Source: Lates calcarifer | Taxonomy: Eukaryota; Chordata; Actinopteri; Centropomidae | Assembly (NCBI RefSeq): GCF_001640805.2 | Contig: NC_066838.1 | Coordinates: 11,929,132 to 11,993,131 of the forward strand | Length of the DNA stretch: 64,000 bases | Reading direction: 5' to 3' | In this document: in pieces, positions 13,291-23,578 of the stretch | Numbering within the stretch: the stretch's first letter is position 1 | Layout: the number at the start of each line of letters is the position of its first letter | Translations under genes and position numbers: made by a program | The notes under the pieces: model-generated | Database searches by the model: none | Seen by the model: only the letters and a program-made list of their open reading frames with translations | What the model was told of the DNA's origin: nothing

Positions 13291-14699
13291 GCAGGGATTG
13301 TAAAAAATAGAGAAAGGCATAAATAGAGTAAAATACCAAACAAGATATATTAACAAGATAATATTATAAAAATATAAACAAGTATACACAGGACAATGAA
13401 ATAAAAACATAAACAAAAGAACAATATACACACGACTATATACATAGAAACAGATTGAACTGTATACAGTTATTGCACAATTTGAAATAATATTGCACAG
13501 AATGAGTGACTGATATGAGTGGCTGTTTCGTCAGTGGAGTAAAGTGCAGACTTAGTTGTCCTTGAGAATACTTCATCTGCAGTATTTGTTTTGGCTGTGA
13601 CTCAACTGATCACGGTTACTCCATCTGTCACAATAACAGAGAAACATCTCTCTCCTCTGTCTCCAACAGAGTAGCCAGTGTATGTGGACTGGCCTACCGG
13701 CACTCTGTCCTTCTACGCGTCAGAGTTTTCTCTGAAACACTGATCCACCTCTACACCTTCAACGCCACATTCACTCTACCTCTTTATCCTGGGTTTGGGT
13801 TTAGGTTCTGGTACAAGTCTGGTTCCTCAGTGTCACTGTGTTTATTGTAGTAGAAAGGAGCAACCTCCTGTTAGAGAAACATTCTCATTGCTGAACAGAT
13901 GGTTCAGTTTGTACGTGACATTTATATCACTTTTTTTTTTTTTTTTTTACCATATTTTGTCTTTTGACAATAAAAGAATCACTGTGAATGCAGACATTTT
14001 TCTTTCTCAGTTAAAATCAAACAGCTGTAACCTTTTGTTTTAGTCTGAGAATTTAATTATATATAACTTTAACTTTCACATGGGTGCACAAGGCAATATG
14101 AAAGCTGAACATATAATACGTTATTTTCACCACCTATAATTTAGAAACCTTGTTATTAGTTGTCATGTATGACTATAAACATTTATAAAGAGCTTTATAA
14201 AGCCTTATAAATGTGCTTGCAATGCATTATAGACATGACCTTTACAGAAAGTATTACAAATATATATTTTTTATTTTTATTTTTATTTATTGCTCAACTC
14301 TATGTGCCACAGCAGGTGAAGTATTTTTGGCATGATCTATTACATCAATACATAATATATCAATACATCAGTAATAAGTCAGTGAACTTATCGTCTTTTG
14401 TGAAAAAAATGTTTCTCATGGTGTTAAATCAGTTTCATTTCACAGTGTGTGTTAATTGATCAAAAACACACTTTGTACAGTCTGCGTCATGTTTATTTTA
14501 ACAGCTAATGTAATACACACGTCTACACATTAGCTTTTAACAAATCAGGATTAAATCAGACCTTTGGTTAGTTCATCACAGTATCACAACTGTATTCTTA
14601 TAGTGACAAAACAGCAAATCTTCAGCTGGATGATTTTTATAGCATTTGCTGAGAACAGACTAATGCAGGCAAGTACTTCAAGGAGTTCTCTTTCCATTT

Positions 14700-14990
14700 T
14701 CCTTCTTGCAGGAGAAAGGTCAAAGGACACAGACTTGTTGGGACGGGCTTAAACCTTGGTTTTGAGTGAAAGAGGCCATGTGAAGGGGCACTCTCAGTTG
14801 AGGAAAGGAGCAGACGTTAGTGGCAAACTTGGAGGAGGAGGAGGAGGAAGATGAAGAGGACATAACTGTGTAGATAACCTGGAAGAGGGAGGGATAAAAT
14901 CTGCATTAATTTGGACTGACATACAATGTCATTAAGTTTGTTAAAATACATTAAAAGTGACAAAAGTGTGACTTACTTCTGCTTCTTCAT
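14700..14990 (-). pseudogene. Decayed copy of the two-exon unit seen at 22.75-23.15 kb
   Basis: Read on the minus strand, 14700-14885 matches the exon-like segment at 22751-23008 at DNA level: a serine-coding TCC run, then a CAC/ATGGCCTCTTTCACTCAAAACC phrase and AAGG(C/T)TTAAGCCC. It keeps an acceptor-like CCCTCTTCCAG before it, but the frame is shifted and stops soon. Just upstream on the same strand (about 14978-15020) is a copy of the HDMS..LL..HY exon. Compared with the other copies it lacks one base, which breaks the frame, though its GTAAGT donor is kept. No coding function is likely. It marks one edge of the array. Confidence 0.5.
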
Positions 14991-15210
14991 AGTGTCCAGG
15001 AGCTTCACAAGAGACATGTCATGCAGGTCACACAGGCCACAGGTTACTGGTGGAGGCTGCAGGCAACAGCTGAAGGAGCAGGCGCTTACTGGGCTTGTAG
15101 GTTTCTGGCAGAGGTTGTAGGTGGTGGGTCTGGCCACAGCTGTCTTCCAGAATCTGCAGGTGGAGGAAGCTGGAGTTTCCTGGCAGAGGTTGGAAGTGGG
15201 GTAGAGGCAA

Positions 15211-15521
15211 TGGAAATGGCCACATCCATAAGACCATGACACAGCTCTGCTGATAACATCCTGAGAGATGGAGGGAAATAATCATTAATTTGGCATGACG
15301 AAACAGAAACAAGTAAAGGACTGGAAATGTGTTATTATTCCACTTACATGTGTAGTTGAAGAATGGAGATGAATCCAACTGTCCGAGGCAGGTGGAGGAT
15401 CGGACTGAAGCTGTCTGCAGGAATCTTCAGGTGGAGGTGAAACTGCAGGTTTCTGGTAGACAGCCTCAGCCCAACCCTCTGGGTGGAGGATTCCAGGTTC
15501 CAGCTGTCTCTACACATCAGG
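15211..15521 (+). repeat. 311-base duplicate, copy 1
   Basis: By eye this block is the same as 18056-18366, at an offset of 2845 bases, with no difference that I noticed. It includes non-repetitive sequence (an exon-like segment with ATGTTATCAGCAGAGCTGTG on the minus strand and the intron-like stretch after it) as well as minisatellite sequence, so the match is a true duplication and not just shared repeat units. Confidence 0.85.
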
Positions 15522-16270
15522 ATGTAGGCAGGGGATTTGGTCTTAGCTGTCTGCTAGAAGCTGAGGGTGGAGGAGGCTGCAGGATGCTGGCAGAGGCTGG
15601 AGGTGGAGGAATTAAATTGCAGCTATCTGCAAGACTGTATAGGTGGAGGATCCAAAGGAATATTTTGGCAGTGGATGTAGGTAAAGGGTTTGGCCTTAGC
15701 TGTCTACAACAACTGGCAGGTGGTTGTAGCTGCAGGTTGTTGGAAGAAGCTGGAGGTGGAGGCATGGGCCAAAGCTGTCTGCCAGAATCTGATGGTGAAG
15801 GTGGCATCACAAGACTTTTGCAGAGGCTGTAGGTGGTGGTTGTGTAATCAGGTTGAAGCGATCTGCATGAATCAAAAGGTGGAGGTTGCAGTGGATGTTG
15901 TTTGCAGAGCCTGTAGGTGGAGATCCAGGCCATAGCTATCTGCCAGAATCTGCAGGTGGAGGAAGCTGTGGATTCCCAGTAGAGGCTGGAGGTGGGGGCT
16001 TAGAATATACTTGTATAGTCAGAATCATCAGGTGGAGGCTGTGTTGCAGGTTTCTGTCAGAGGCTGTAGGTGGAGGAATCAGCTTACTGCAAGCAATCTA
16101 CAAGTGGAGGCCACAGCGGATGTTGCTGACAGAGCATGTAGGTGGAGGATGGAACATAGCATTTCAGGTTGCTTGCAGATGTTGTTGATGTGGGTGGTGG
16201 AGGCTGATTTACGAGTTTGTTGGCAGCGGCTGCATTTACTGATGTGCCATCTTTCAGAATCTGCAGGTGT

Positions 16271-16525
16271 AGACAGCTGTAGCCCAAGCTTCCACCTTCA
16301 GCCTCTTCCAGCAACCTGCAGCCACCTCCACCTGCCAGTTGTTGAAGACAACTAAGGCCAAACCCTCCACCTACATGCTCTTGTCAGCAACCTCCACCCA
16401 CACAGTCCTGCAAATTGCTGCAACCTAATTCCACCTCCAGCTCCTCCTGCAGCTTTCTTCTCTGGCAGATTCTTGCTAAAACCTCCACCTACAGCCTCAG
16501 CCTCCACCTGCAGAGTCTGTAACAC
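16271..16525 (-). repeat. Inverted block within the minisatellite
   Basis: Here the plus strand switches from AGGTGGAGG to CCTCCACCT. Bases 16271-16320, reverse-complemented, match 16801-16850 at 48 of 50 positions. The next stretch (about 16285-16385), reverse-complemented, resembles 15672-15767, including a GGGTTTGGCCTTAG phrase and CAACAACTGGCAGGTGG. So a piece of the array has been copied or flipped in reverse orientation. Confidence 0.8.
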
Positions 16526-16589
16526 AGCGACAGACACATCTTCACCAAAATCCTCACTGAGCTGACGGCAGTGGCTGGAAGTGAGGTGG

Positions 16590-17200
16590 AGACACTGGAA
16601 ACGGCCACATCCACAAGACCATGACACAGCTCTGCTGATAACATCCTGGAAGAGGGAGGGAAATAAACATGAATCTGGATTGACAATTTTTAAAGTACAT
16701 ACAAAGTTATTAAGTTTTTTAAGTTACGTTAAAAGTGAGATATGTGTGACTTACCTCTGCTTCTTCATAGTGTTCTAGGGAACCATCAGGTGGAGGAGGC
16801 TTCAGGTTGCTGGAAGAGGCTGGAGGTGGAAGCTTGGGCTACAGCTGTCTGCCAGAATCTGATGGTGGAGGTGGCATTACAAAGTTTTTGCAGAGGCTGT
16901 AGGTGGTGGTGGTGGAGTCAGGTTTCAGCCATCTGCAAAAATCTGCAGGTGGAGGGAGGAAGCTGGAGATTCCTGGCACAGGGTGGAGGCTATGGAAATG
17001 TTCACATCCACAAGGTCATGACACAGCTCTGCTGATAACATCCTGGAAAAGGGAGAGAAAAATAAACATGAATTTGGATTGACAATTTCTAAAGTACATA
17101 CAACATTATTTAGTTTGTTAAGATACATTAAAAGAGACAAAAGTGTGACTCACCTCTGATTGGTCATAGTGTTGTAGGAGGTGCACAGGCGACATGTCAT
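16590..17200 (-). pseudogene. Decayed exon copies (LLxHYEEAE / SAELCHGLVDVA type)
   Basis: On the minus strand, segments at about 17152-17200 (ending HYDQSE before GTGAGT) and 16750-16790 (ending LEHYEEAE before GTAAGT) are copies of the first exon of the unit. Segments starting near 17043 and 16646 after a CCAG acceptor (ATGTTATCAGCAGAGCTGTG) are copies of the second (SAELCHxLVDVA). A further copy of the second exon starts near 18105. The phase between the two exons does not join cleanly, and stops follow soon. They look like relics caught in the expanding array, although expression of a patchwork transcript cannot be ruled out. Confidence 0.45.
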
Positions 17201-17679
17201 GTTGGTTTGACAGCTTGGACTTGATTGGCACCTGAAACAGAGACAGTTTGATGATGTTTCTGGGATCATCTTGATCAACCAAATGACATTTGACTGAGCT
17301 GATACAAAACAGAATCAAACCAAGGACTGGGAATGTTTCATTGTTCCACTTACATGCAGTTTGTAGCAGTTGGGTTAGTCAGGTTGCTGCAAGCATCTGC
17401 AGATGGAGACACCAGTGGATGTTGCTGGCAAAATGTAGGTGGAGGGTTTGACTGTGGCCGTCTGCTTGAATCTGCAGGTGGAGGAAGCTGCAGGATGCCA
17501 GCCGAGGTTGGAGGTGGAGGTTGGCAAAGTTGGTCATAATCGGTTGTAGACGGAGCATGGTCTCAGCTGTCTGCAGGTGGAGGTTGGAGTAGCAGGTGGC
17601 TGTTGTAGTGAGTAAGCAGAGTTTAAGTCTGACGGTGGCTGGTCAGTGACAGGTGAAGCGGTGGCAGTTCAGATAATTT

Positions 17680-19210
17680 CCAGACATTTTGGGTGGAGAT
17701 ACATCTGAAGCTACAGGTGGAGGCTGAAGCTTTGGGTGGAGGATGGTATTTCAGTTGGTTTGCAGAGGCTGGAGGTGGAGTTTGGCAACAGTGGTTGTTG
17801 TTAGTTGCTGGTGGAGAGTCTGTTGTCAGCTGTCTGCTGTCTGCAGGTGGAGGCTTGAGCAGCAGATGGCTGTTGTAGTGAGGAGGCAGAGTCCGATGGT
17901 GGCTGGTCGGTGGAGGGTGGAGCCAAGCAGTTTGGTTAGCTCCCAAAGGTAGATAGCGATACATCTGAAGCTACAGGTGGAGGCTGAAGCTGAGGTGGAG
18001 GATGGAATATAGTGCTTCAGCTGGCTTGCAGAGGTTGGAGGTGAGGTGGAGATACTGGAAATGGCCACATCCATAAGACCATGACACAGCTCTGCTGATA
18101 ACATCCTGAGAGATGGAGGGAAATAATCATTAATTTGGCATGACGAAACAGAAACAAGTAAAGGACTGGAAATGTGTTATTATTCCACTTACATGTGTAG
18201 TTGAAGAATGGAGATGAATCCAACTGTCCGAGGCAGGTGGAGGATCGGACTGAAGCTGTCTGCAGGAATCTTCAGGTGGAGGTGAAACTGCAGGTTTCTG
18301 GTAGACAGCCTCAGCCCAACCCTCTGGGTGGAGGATTCCAGGTTCCAGCTGTCTCTACACATCAGGCAGAGGATTAGCTACCAGACGTTTTAGATGGAGA
18401 TATGTCTGTAGCTACTGGCGGAGGCTTATGCCATGGGTGGAGGATGGAGTATGGCATTTCAGTTGTCTTGCAAAGGCTGGAGGTGGAGTTTGGCAACGGT
18501 GGTTGTTGTTAGTTGCTGGTGGAGAGTCTGTTGTCGGGTGTCTGCTGTCTGCAGGTGGAGGCTAGAGCAGCAGATGGCTGTTGTAGTGAGGAGGCAGAGT
18601 CCGACGGTGGTTGGTCGGTGGAGGGTGGAGCGAAGCAGTTTGGTTAGCTTCCAGACATTTTAGATGGAGATGTGTCTGTAGCTACCAGTGGAGGTTGATG
18701 CCGTGGGTGGAGGATGGCATATCAGTTGGTTTGCAGAGGCTGGAGGTGGAGTTTGGCAAAGGTGGTTGTTGAGTCAGTTCTCTGCTGTCTGCAGGTGGAG
18801 GCTAGAGCAGCAGATGCCTGTTGTAGTGAGGAGGCAGAGTCCAACGGTGGTTGGTCGGTAGAGGGTGGAGCGAGGCAGTTTGGTTAGCTTCCAGACATTT
18901 TAGATGGAGATACGTCTGTAGCTATCGGTGGAGGTTGATGCCATGGGTGGAGGATGGCATTTCAGTTGGTTTGCAGAGGCTGGAGGTGGAGTTTGGCAAC
19001 AGTGGTTGTTGTTGGTTGCTGGTGGAGAGTCTGTTGTCAGCTGTCTGCTGTCTGCAGGTGGAGGCTAGAGCAGCAGATGGCTGTTGTAGTGAGGAAGCAG
19101 AGTCCGACGGTGGTTGGTCGGTAGAGGGTGGAGCGAGGCAGTTTGGTTAGCTTCCAGACGTGTTGGATGGAGATACGTCTGTAGCTACAGGTGGAGGCTG
19201 AAGCTGTAGG
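17680..19210 (+). repeat. Higher-order tandem units of about 240-270 bases
   Basis: Unit starts (CCAGACATTTT or close variants) occur near 17680, 18381, 18651, 18891 and 19153. Each unit carries the same order: a TGGAGATA phrase, GCTACNGGTGGAGGCTGA, TTTCAGTTGGTTTGCAGAGG, GGTTGTTGTTAGTTGCTGG, GCTGTCTGCTGTCTGCAGGT and GTGGAGCGAAGCAGTTTGG. The third unit is shorter because part of the GTTGTTGTTAG section is missing. The block between about 17945 and 18380 interrupts the series with the second 311-base duplicate. Confidence 0.8.
18056..18366 (+). repeat. 311-base duplicate, copy 2
   Basis: Second copy of the block at 15211-15521. The match stops where the flanks differ: after CACATCAGG the first copy continues ATGTAGGC and this one CAGAGGAT. 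High identity of otherwise degenerate DNA points to a recent event such as duplication or gene conversion. Confidence 0.85.
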
Positions 19211-19454
19211 TGGAGGATGGAACATGGTGCTTCAGCTGGCTTGCAGAGGGTTTTTGGTAGATGATGGTGGGTGGTGTTTAGTTGAGGAGGTTGAGGCATG
19301 TTGAGGCTGCACTTTTTCATTTGTTATTTAAAGCTATTAGTTCTTAACACTTAACTATTAACTATCAACTATTAACTATATACATGAACTATTTACAGTT
19401 GACTGTGCCAATATGTCATTGTTCACAGTCTTTGAACTACTTTGAGAGAGAGTT

Positions 19455-20454
19455 TCAGTTCTTAGCTCTCTTTGTTGGTGCCCATCCAGGTTCTGGTTCT
19501 CCAGAAATGTCAACATCATAATGGGGAGGATAGACTCCAGCCCCATATGACACGTCCACATGCGCCTGTCTGTCTTCGTTGGCCGATGTTGAAATCAGAG
19601 GATGATTCAGTCTCTCCCAGAGTTTCTGCTTGATACGACGTCCGAGCTCTAGACTGTACGGACGAGGTCGGCCACTCTTGTACCTGTGAGGGGTGGAAGA
19701 AACAGAAATTGAATAATAATGATAGTGAACAACTGAGATTTTTGAATAATTTGATGAATGTGAAAATGATCTGACTGAAAAAGTGAGAATTTTTTAAACA
19801 CAAAAATACCTGAGCATATCATCAACCACTTCATGATAGAGCTTCTGATAATCTTCTACAGAGTGGTTGTGTATCCTCACAGGACTGCTAGGGTGTACAG
19901 CAGTGGAGGTGGGCTGGGTATCAGCAGTGGAGGGCTGAGGCCTGGGCGGCAGAGTGGAGACCTGCGGCAGGTTGGCAGGTGAGATAGGAGACCGAGGCCT
20001 CTGGACAGGGTCCAACTCCCCTGGGGCTTCAGCAGGAGGTGCGGAAGGATGGTGTTCAGAGCTCCGCTTCCTCTTCCGGGGAGGTCTAGAGGTGGTGACA
20101 GAGCGCTGGGGCAGTGGGGTGGAATTCTGCCCCTGGGGAAAGTCAGCAGCACATGAGAGGATGTCAGGCTCTGGAAAACTTGATACTTATTAACAGCATT
20201 TTTTTTACAATCTCACAGGAGAAAGAGCTACATCAGATGAAATACACTACTACACTACAAATTAACTTATTTTTTTCTCTTCGTAGAAATGTCCAACAGT
20301 GAATGAGTGAAAATTTGTTTTTTTCTTTCTTTCAATTCAGATGTCTAACCTCAGAGTCCCTGCAGCACGGGCAGTTGCGGCTGGGTCTGTGGCGCACAGA
20401 GGTTCTCCTGCTCTTGACGTAGTTGTGGTCTTGAAGGTGGATGGGTACATTACA
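19455..20454 (-). CDS. Unrecognised gene, last three coding exons (partial)
   Basis: On the minus strand three exons join in frame: 20454-20350 (35 codons), 20168-19810, and 19683-19455 ending in TGA. Acceptors are TTGCAG, CCAGAG and CTCACAG; donors are GTTAGA and GTATTT. The first exon has a CPCC motif preceded by an arginine-rich stretch (SVRHRPSRN). The second is proline/serine-rich with a basic RPPRKRKR cluster, a possible nuclear signal, and ends with EDYQKLYHEVVDDMLRY. The last contains GRPRPYSLELGRRIKQKLWE, which runs on to ERLN, and a WAPTKRAKN tail. I do not recognise the family. The end of the second exon and the start of the third look like a small helical domain. The 5' part is not resolved; exon-like pieces at 22751-23154 may belong to it, but their phase does not fit directly. 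The clean splice joins and stop make a real gene likely. Confidence 0.55.
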
Positions 20455-20459
20455 CTGCA

Positions 20460-22745
20460 ACAATACACACACTTTACAGTGAGGCTTTGAAAGTCCAGTT
20501 AAAGTTAAAGCAAGTCATATATTAAAATGTAAAGCTACAGGAATGTTATAATTAAGCAGCTGAGTGGCTGTTATCAGTGTTTTATTATTACATGTTGAAT
20601 TATTATTTATCAGCATTGATGCATAAATATGTAAGAAGAATTCTTCTGTAAGTTGGTAAAGGTTCAGCTCATTTTAAATACCTTACATAACAATGGGTTC
20701 AGTTTTTAAAAAGCAATCATACTTTATATGTTTAATATGGTTAATTTTTTGGCCAGAAAACATATATAACATTAATATAACATTAAAGTAATGAGTAACT
20801 TTGTACAATATTTCCTTCTGACATGCGGCAGAGTACAAGTTTGAAGTAGCAGAAAATAGAAACAGTAAAGAACCTCATGATTGTAATTATATACAGCATT
20901 TGAAGAAAAGAACTCTTTAACTTTCCAGCACTTTTTCTTTTTCACTTCATTGTTCCCTAACATTTCCCAATAAACATGGTTGAATTAAACTGCTTGTGAC
21001 CAAGACCAAAAATCTAGCGTTGGGCCCACATTAATCCCATACCTCACACTGTCTGTGCAGTTAAACATTAAAGTCATTAATTTCAGAATATGCAACATGA
21101 AAGTACAAAATTGAAACAATAAAAGTCTTAAAAATAGACTGTGACACAGGGGCCCTCTTAAAGACAGGTTTGGTAATACACGGGGGGCACTTTAAGGCCC
21201 CTGTCCTGTCAGTTGTTGATGTGCTTAAAAGCTGTATACTTCCAAATGAATTTTGAGTTGAATCATAACAAATGTTTATAATGTCTGAAAATGTAATATC
21301 ACATAGCTGCTGGGAATTATACATGTATAATAACAATGGCTCCACTCAAATTCACATTATTGTTATTTATCCCAGCTGTGAGCTGGATGATACAAATGAG
21401 TGATATTGCTTATATTGGATATTTTAACATGAGATTAATGGAGGGCATACAGTCCAATACTTACAATGTGCATCATTGCAGTAAACTAATGACCGCCTGC
21501 ACTTTGTTTAACAGGCACAGGCACATGAGTCTAAACAAATACTTCTGTTCTCTACAGTTTATGAATCTGGCTATACTTCAATATATTTTATATAGCATGT
21601 GACCCCCAGGGTGGGGGCAGAGTTCATGGTCAACTATGAGAGTTCTCAAAGTCTCAACTGTAAAATACATAAAAAATCTCTATAGACTTTCAAAGTGTTC
21701 AAATCTCACATTTTCCATGATGGAAGTTTTTCCAGTTAGTGATGTCGGTCTCAGAGAGTCTTTTCCGAATGTAGGAAATCCTTGGTTGAAGCGATTTTGA
21801 AGATGCTTTTGAAAAAATTGTGGAGTGACACTCGAACAAACTTTTTCTTGAGCGCTGTTGGTTTTGTTTGTTTTTGAATGGCAGATTGTACATATATATG
21901 ATGCGCTTGGAGACAGACATGGCAACCATGGAATCCATGACGTCCATTTTGTTCACCTGTGTTTTTACAGTCACATCTCATCTCTGTGTTCTAAAGTTCC
22001 AAGTTCCAATCAACCTGTAAAAGACCTGAGATCAGGTCCATATCTAACTCTGATAAAATGTGCGGCTCTGACTGCGTCCTCAGTCACACCTGACTGCTGC
22101 AACTTTGGCCTCAGTCTTTATGTGAACGGCATCTTGTGGAGTCAACTTCAACTGTGCAGACGTTTTCAACATTTTGACATAAAATCAAAGTTACAGACTC
22201 ATTTATTTCACACTGCTCAAAGGATCTTTTCAATATTTATTCCAACTATATGCCAAGTTTACCAAGCAGCAGCAGGATCATTGATATGGACATTTTTATT
22301 TACAGTAAAAGTCCAAATTAAAATGATGCAACTTCATAAATAATATAAAAAATGTCTGTCCTGTTAAGTTCATTTTTTTAAAGATGAATGCAGCGTTTCA
22401 AAATATTTGGCATTGTTGTGCGCATCGAAACCACCATCCATAAATATTTCTCTATTTTCTCTTAAACTGATATGTTAACGCTACATCTATACTATAATAA
22501 ATATGTAGAGCAATCAACCTAGAGAAGGAGGCTTGTAAACATTATTTCACTGAATTCCAACAAATTATAATTTGACATAAATTAGAAACAGTTCGGCCTA
22601 AAACTCCTTGGTTGATTTACTGCAGGTGTATGAGATCAGGTGCATGTGTGTAAAGTCATGTGTCAAGTTAAAGTTACAATCATTATTTATTTATCTGATA
22701 TATTTATCTCTTTACCTATTATTTAATTTATTCATTTCTGTCTTT
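20460..22745. other. Intron or spacer of the unrecognised gene
   Basis: AT-rich sequence with no exon I can support. At about 21700-21980 all three minus-strand frames are open for 76-91 codons, which may hint at an exon or an old element, but none shows family likeness or clear splice boundaries. Confidence 0.4.
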
Positions 22746-22750
22746 ATTAC

Positions 22751-23154
22751 CTTAGGAATTCTCCTTTCTCTCTCCTCCTTTCCTCTGCAATGGACAGGTC
22801 AAAGGTCAGGGGCTTAAGCCTTGGTTTTGAGTGAAAGAGCCCCTGTGAAGGGGATCTCTTAGTCTGAGCATTTGTGATGAACTTGGAGGATGATGAGGAG
22901 GAATAAGATGAATAGGAAACAGATGAGGAGTCACTGCTGCTGTTTAAGGTAAAGACGCTGGAAGTGGCCACATCCACAAGACCGTGACATAGTTCTGTAG
23001 ATAACTTCCTGGAGGACAGAGGGATAAAATAAGCATTAATATACTTATACTTGATTCTTCATAGTGTTCTAAGAGCTTGTCAGGGGACATGTCATGGCTG
23101 CAGTGGCTGAAGGAGCAGGTGGTTTCTGTCAGCTGCAGGGAAAAGACGCTGGAC
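22751..23154 (-). other. Two exon-like segments of the array family
   Basis: The first segment (23154-23051) follows a TTCCACAG acceptor and reads CSHDMSPDKLLEHYEES before GTATAAGT. The second (23008-22751) follows CCTCCAG and reads KLSTELCHGLVDVATSS, then a serine-rich tract, then a lysine/arginine-rich end before GTAATA. These are the best preserved versions of the segments that recur as broken copies at 14.7-18.1 kb. The frames of the two do not join with the most obvious splice sites, so this may itself be a damaged copy or may use other sites. They could be 5' exons of the gene ending at 19455. No function can be assigned. Confidence 0.45.
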
Positions 23155-23578
23155 CTGTGGAAGGCTGAAAAAATATTATCACATCAGATCTACAATAAAT
23201 AATTAGCACACAATTCACATTTTAAAGAAATAAAATGAACGTTGAAACTAGAATTGTATACCTTGTGTTTGCAGTTAATAAGTGTGTCAATTCATGAGTT
23301 TTAACCAAAAATTTGTAAATTTCCCCATAGTGGGACTAATAAGGGATTATCTTATCTTAAAATATGTTTGGAGGGGTCCTAGTGGCCTTGACCTTTGACC
23401 TTTTACCACCAAGAAATTCTCTCATGGACTTATTGAGATATCATGTTCAGGAGGACGTACATATATGGGATAACATTATGGCTCAGGCCGCAGCTATCAC
23501 TGGAACTAGGCATAAAAATTGCGTAACGGACTGGGTGACATGTTGTTGTTGATACTTTAGTGTTACTGTACTAAGATG

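Larger units (their letters stand above)
10860..14690. other. Repeat-rich spacer, no gene seen
   Basis: No exon with convincing splice sites or family likeness was found on either strand. The spacer contains an interspersed repeat from about 11371, a teleost repeat at about 12240-12800, an A-run at 13100-13125, a non-LTR retroelement tail near 13215-13290 and a T-run near 13931-13948. The short open frames here look like chance. Confidence 0.55.
15030..19260. repeat. Large degenerate GGTGGAGG minisatellite
   Basis: The plus strand repeats variants of CTGCAGGTGGAGGAAGCTGG and TTTCTGGCAGAGGCTGTAGG with a loose period near 75-80 bases. Each period seems built of two half-units, and units differ by many substitutions and small gaps. 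The strand is strongly biased (G-rich plus strand) except in an inverted block at about 16271-16525. Long open frames on both strands (up to about 158 codons) are an effect of the repeat lacking stops, not evidence of genes. Embedded in it are exon-like segments of the neighbouring minus-strand gene family. The core resembles classical G-rich minisatellite cores. Confidence 0.85.

Noticed and set aside
15356..15933. Open frames of 138-158 codons in the minisatellite, on both strands
   Set aside because: They arise because the repeat units lack stop codons in several frames. There is no conserved unit frame, and indels between units shift the frame freely.
17807..19025. GCTGGTGG octamers (bacterial Chi sequence) at 17807, 18515 and 19018
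   Set aside because: They are part of the repeat unit. Chi has no role in eukaryotes, so the match is coincidental.
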